Source: Flavobacteriales bacterium
GTDB lineage: Bacteria > Bacteroidota > Bacteroidia > Flavobacteriales_F > PHOS-HE28
Reading direction: 5' to 3'
Length of the DNA stretch: 7,961 nucleotides
Assembly: GCA_016715995.1 (NCBI GenBank)
Contig: JADJXF010000039.1
Coordinates: 1-7,961, forward strand
The stretch's first letter is position 1, and each line of letters starts with the position of its first letter. The notes beneath the pieces were generated by a model. The model saw only the letters and a program-made list of their open reading frames with translations, made no database searches and had not been told where the DNA came from. The position numbers and the translations under genes are program-made. Shown one piece after another: positions 7,174 through 7,961 of the stretch.

Positions 7174-7195
7174 GGCTGTCTCCGCCGAATTGGCA
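7174..7195. other. Possible terminal inverted repeat of the ISL3-type element
   Basis: GGCTGTCTCCGCCGAATT begins here, 10 bases beyond the transposase stop. ISL3-family ends commonly start GGCTCTTC or similar, so this may be the outer end of the element, with a base or two changed. The opposite end is not in the window, so pairing cannot be checked. Confidence 0.3.
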
Positions 7196-7205
7196 CTGGG
7201 AGGCC

Positions 7206-7470
7206 TCATGTCGAATACAGTGGGTAGTCGAACTTGAGCTACCGGTGAGGAAGTATATCACGTTGATGATGTTTTGATATTCAGGTAGCCCCTTGCTCTG
7301 GCGAGTTGGACTTTGAATTGATCCCTTCGCGATCCGTTGGAGAAGTGGTACTTGGTGTGGTTAGTGATGCCAGCCCAATGCTGGGCAACTGTCTTTGCAA
7401 ACTTGACAAAGGGCCAATGGCTGCATCAGCGGCCAAGTCACACCAGAAGGCCAGGAAGCTCCTGTTATAG
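7206..7470 (-). pseudogene. ISL3-family transposase, C-terminal remnant
   Basis: Read on the minus strand across frames, this gives NRSFLAFWCDLAADAAIGPL, SKFAKTVAQHWAGITNHTKY, HFSNG, then EGINSK in one frame and VQLARARGYLNIK in another, then NIINVIYFLTG and FDYPLYST before the TGA (7208-7206). These are the closing blocks of ISL3-type DDE transposases as known from Bacteroidota. About 90 residues of a protein normally over 400 remain. The 5' part is replaced at about 7471 by the end of another insertion sequence, so the gene is truncated as well as frameshifted near 7425, 7350-7310 and 7235. It lies convergent to sufB, 168 bases past its stop. Confidence 0.8.
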
Positions 7471-7472
7471 CT

Positions 7473-7626
7473 AAATGGGTCACCCAAAGTCGATACCGAA
7501 GGTTTTGAGCAGTAGTTGTTGGTCTTGGGTCTTGGCCAGTGATCCTCCTTGTTTTAGCCAAATGGGTCACCCAAAGTCGATACGGAAGGTTTTGAGCAGT
7601 AGTTGTTGGTCTTGGGTCTTGGCCAG
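7473..7626. repeat. Tandem duplication at the IS 3' end (87-bp period)
   Basis: The 67-base segments 7473-7539 and 7560-7626 are identical except one base (C7497 against G7584) and are separated by 20 bases. Each holds the transposase C-terminus (LAKTQDQQLLLKTF, IDFG), the stop codon and the AAATGGGTCACCC end motif. The outer copy is a redundant tail beyond the real stop. Confidence 0.93.
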
Positions 7627-7961
7627 GATCCTGGTCTGGGAGCGGCCTGAAGCCTGGTCATGGATGGTGATGCCATAGACCGTTGCGAGGCATTCAATTG
7701 CCCTTTCAGCGGAGAGGCCGCATTGATTTTGGAACAGTTGCCGCTGTAGTTCCTTGTAGACCTGGTATGCGGAAAGGCAAATGCAGATGTTACAAAGGCC
7801 TCTGTGCAGCCGGTGATATACCGGGCGTACGCGCAGATCGGTCTTGGAGATGCGGAAGGCCTGCTCGATGGCCCAGAGGTGTTTGTAGTTGTCGATCAGC
7901 TCTTGGGCCGGGATGGTGGTATTGGTCAGGTATCCCTTGAGCCCGTCCCAACGGGCATCCT
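7567..7961 (-). CDS. IS4/IS1634-type DDE transposase, C-terminal part
   Basis: This is an open minus-strand frame of 131 codons running in from the right edge and ending at TGA 7569-7567. It begins DARWDGLKGYLTNTTIPAQE, continues ELIDNYKHLWAIEQAFRISK, TDLRVRPVYHRL, ICICLSAYQVYKELQRQL, and ends LLLKTFRIDFG. The DG.KG..TNT block, the Y..LW.IE.AFR..K.DL signature containing the catalytic Glu, and RP.YHRL are typical of IS4-superfamily transposases, closest in my memory to the IS1634 group. Around HRGLCNICIC a block usually read as RIEAHICIC looks altered, probably by compensating indels. Only the last third is in the window, so activity cannot be judged. The 3' end is tandemly duplicated just downstream. 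Confidence 0.85.
   Translation of the reverse strand, partial: DARWDGLKGYLTNTTIPAQELIDNYKHLWAIEQAFRISKTDLRVRPVYHRLHRGLCNICICLSAYQVYKELQRQLFQNQCGLSAERAIECLATVYGITIHDQASGRSQTRILAKTQDQQLLLKTFRIDFG

Larger units (their letters stand above)
7174..7961 (-). mobile_element. Nested insertion-sequence remnants (ISL3-type plus IS4/IS1634-type)
   Basis: The outer part (7174-7470) is the 3' end of an ISL3-type element. From about 7471 the sequence changes to the 3' end of an IS4/IS1634-type element, which runs off the window. The order suggests the second element inserted into the first. The exact junction and any target duplication cannot be seen because only one end is present. Confidence 0.7.

Noticed and set aside
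7052..7237. 61-codon plus-strand frames after sufB
   Set aside because: They run into the antisense of the ISL3 transposase end and show no family motif; sufC is not recognisable in any frame here.
7473..7626. Possible CRISPR-like direct repeat
   Set aside because: There are only two copies, and each encodes the transposase C-terminus, so it is a local duplication.

Overview
The window is about 60% GC by eye and looks like an accessory-flanked housekeeping segment of a GC-rich member of the Bacteroidota, probably Flavobacteriales-like. This assignment is inference. It rests on protein style (Dxs, ThiL, SufB, SufA), two copies of the octamer TACCTTTG that fit the Bacteroidota -7 promoter element (TAnnTTTG), and ISL3 and IS4/IS1634-type transposase fragments resembling those of Bacteroidota.

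Layout from left to right: (1) minus strand, 1-2177: the start of a nucleotidyltransferase-like gene cut by the window edge, a short 67-codon gene overlapping it, and dxs (DXP synthase) reading from 2177 down to 297. (2) Plus strand, 2320-2982: an exported protein with an acidic DxDxNGxID loop and a striking Trp/Tyr-rich C-terminus, followed by a basic, Pro/Arg/Ala-rich stretch that may be its frameshifted tail. (3) 2983-3921: about 0.9 kb with no confident gene. It holds a duplicated copy of the thiL 3' end with its hairpin, and a compound palindromic intergenic repeat. (4) Minus strand, 4990-3922: thiL (thiamine-monophosphate kinase). (5) Plus strand, 5145-7038: a SufA/IscA-type A-carrier gene followed by sufB. 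The next suf gene, usually sufC, does not follow. (6) 7174-7961: insertion-sequence wreckage on the minus strand. An ISL3-type transposase C-terminal remnant abuts the 3' end of an IS4/IS1634-type element, and the tail of that element is tandemly duplicated with an 87-bp period.

Functionally the core genes belong together loosely. Dxs makes DXP, a precursor of both isoprenoids and the thiazole of thiamine, and uses thiamine diphosphate as cofactor. ThiL makes thiamine diphosphate. The Suf proteins build Fe-S clusters needed by enzymes such as IspG, IspH and ThiC.

The dominant oddity is quality. dxs, thiL, sufA and sufB are each interrupted by several one- or two-base indels, many of them compensating and some in base runs, and dxs also lacks about 20 conserved residues. 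Noisy long-read assembly explains this better than decay of so many essential genes at once. I found no convincing new multi-gene system. The most interesting items are the thiL 3'-end duplication, the nested IS junction where sufC is expected, and the Trp-rich exported protein.
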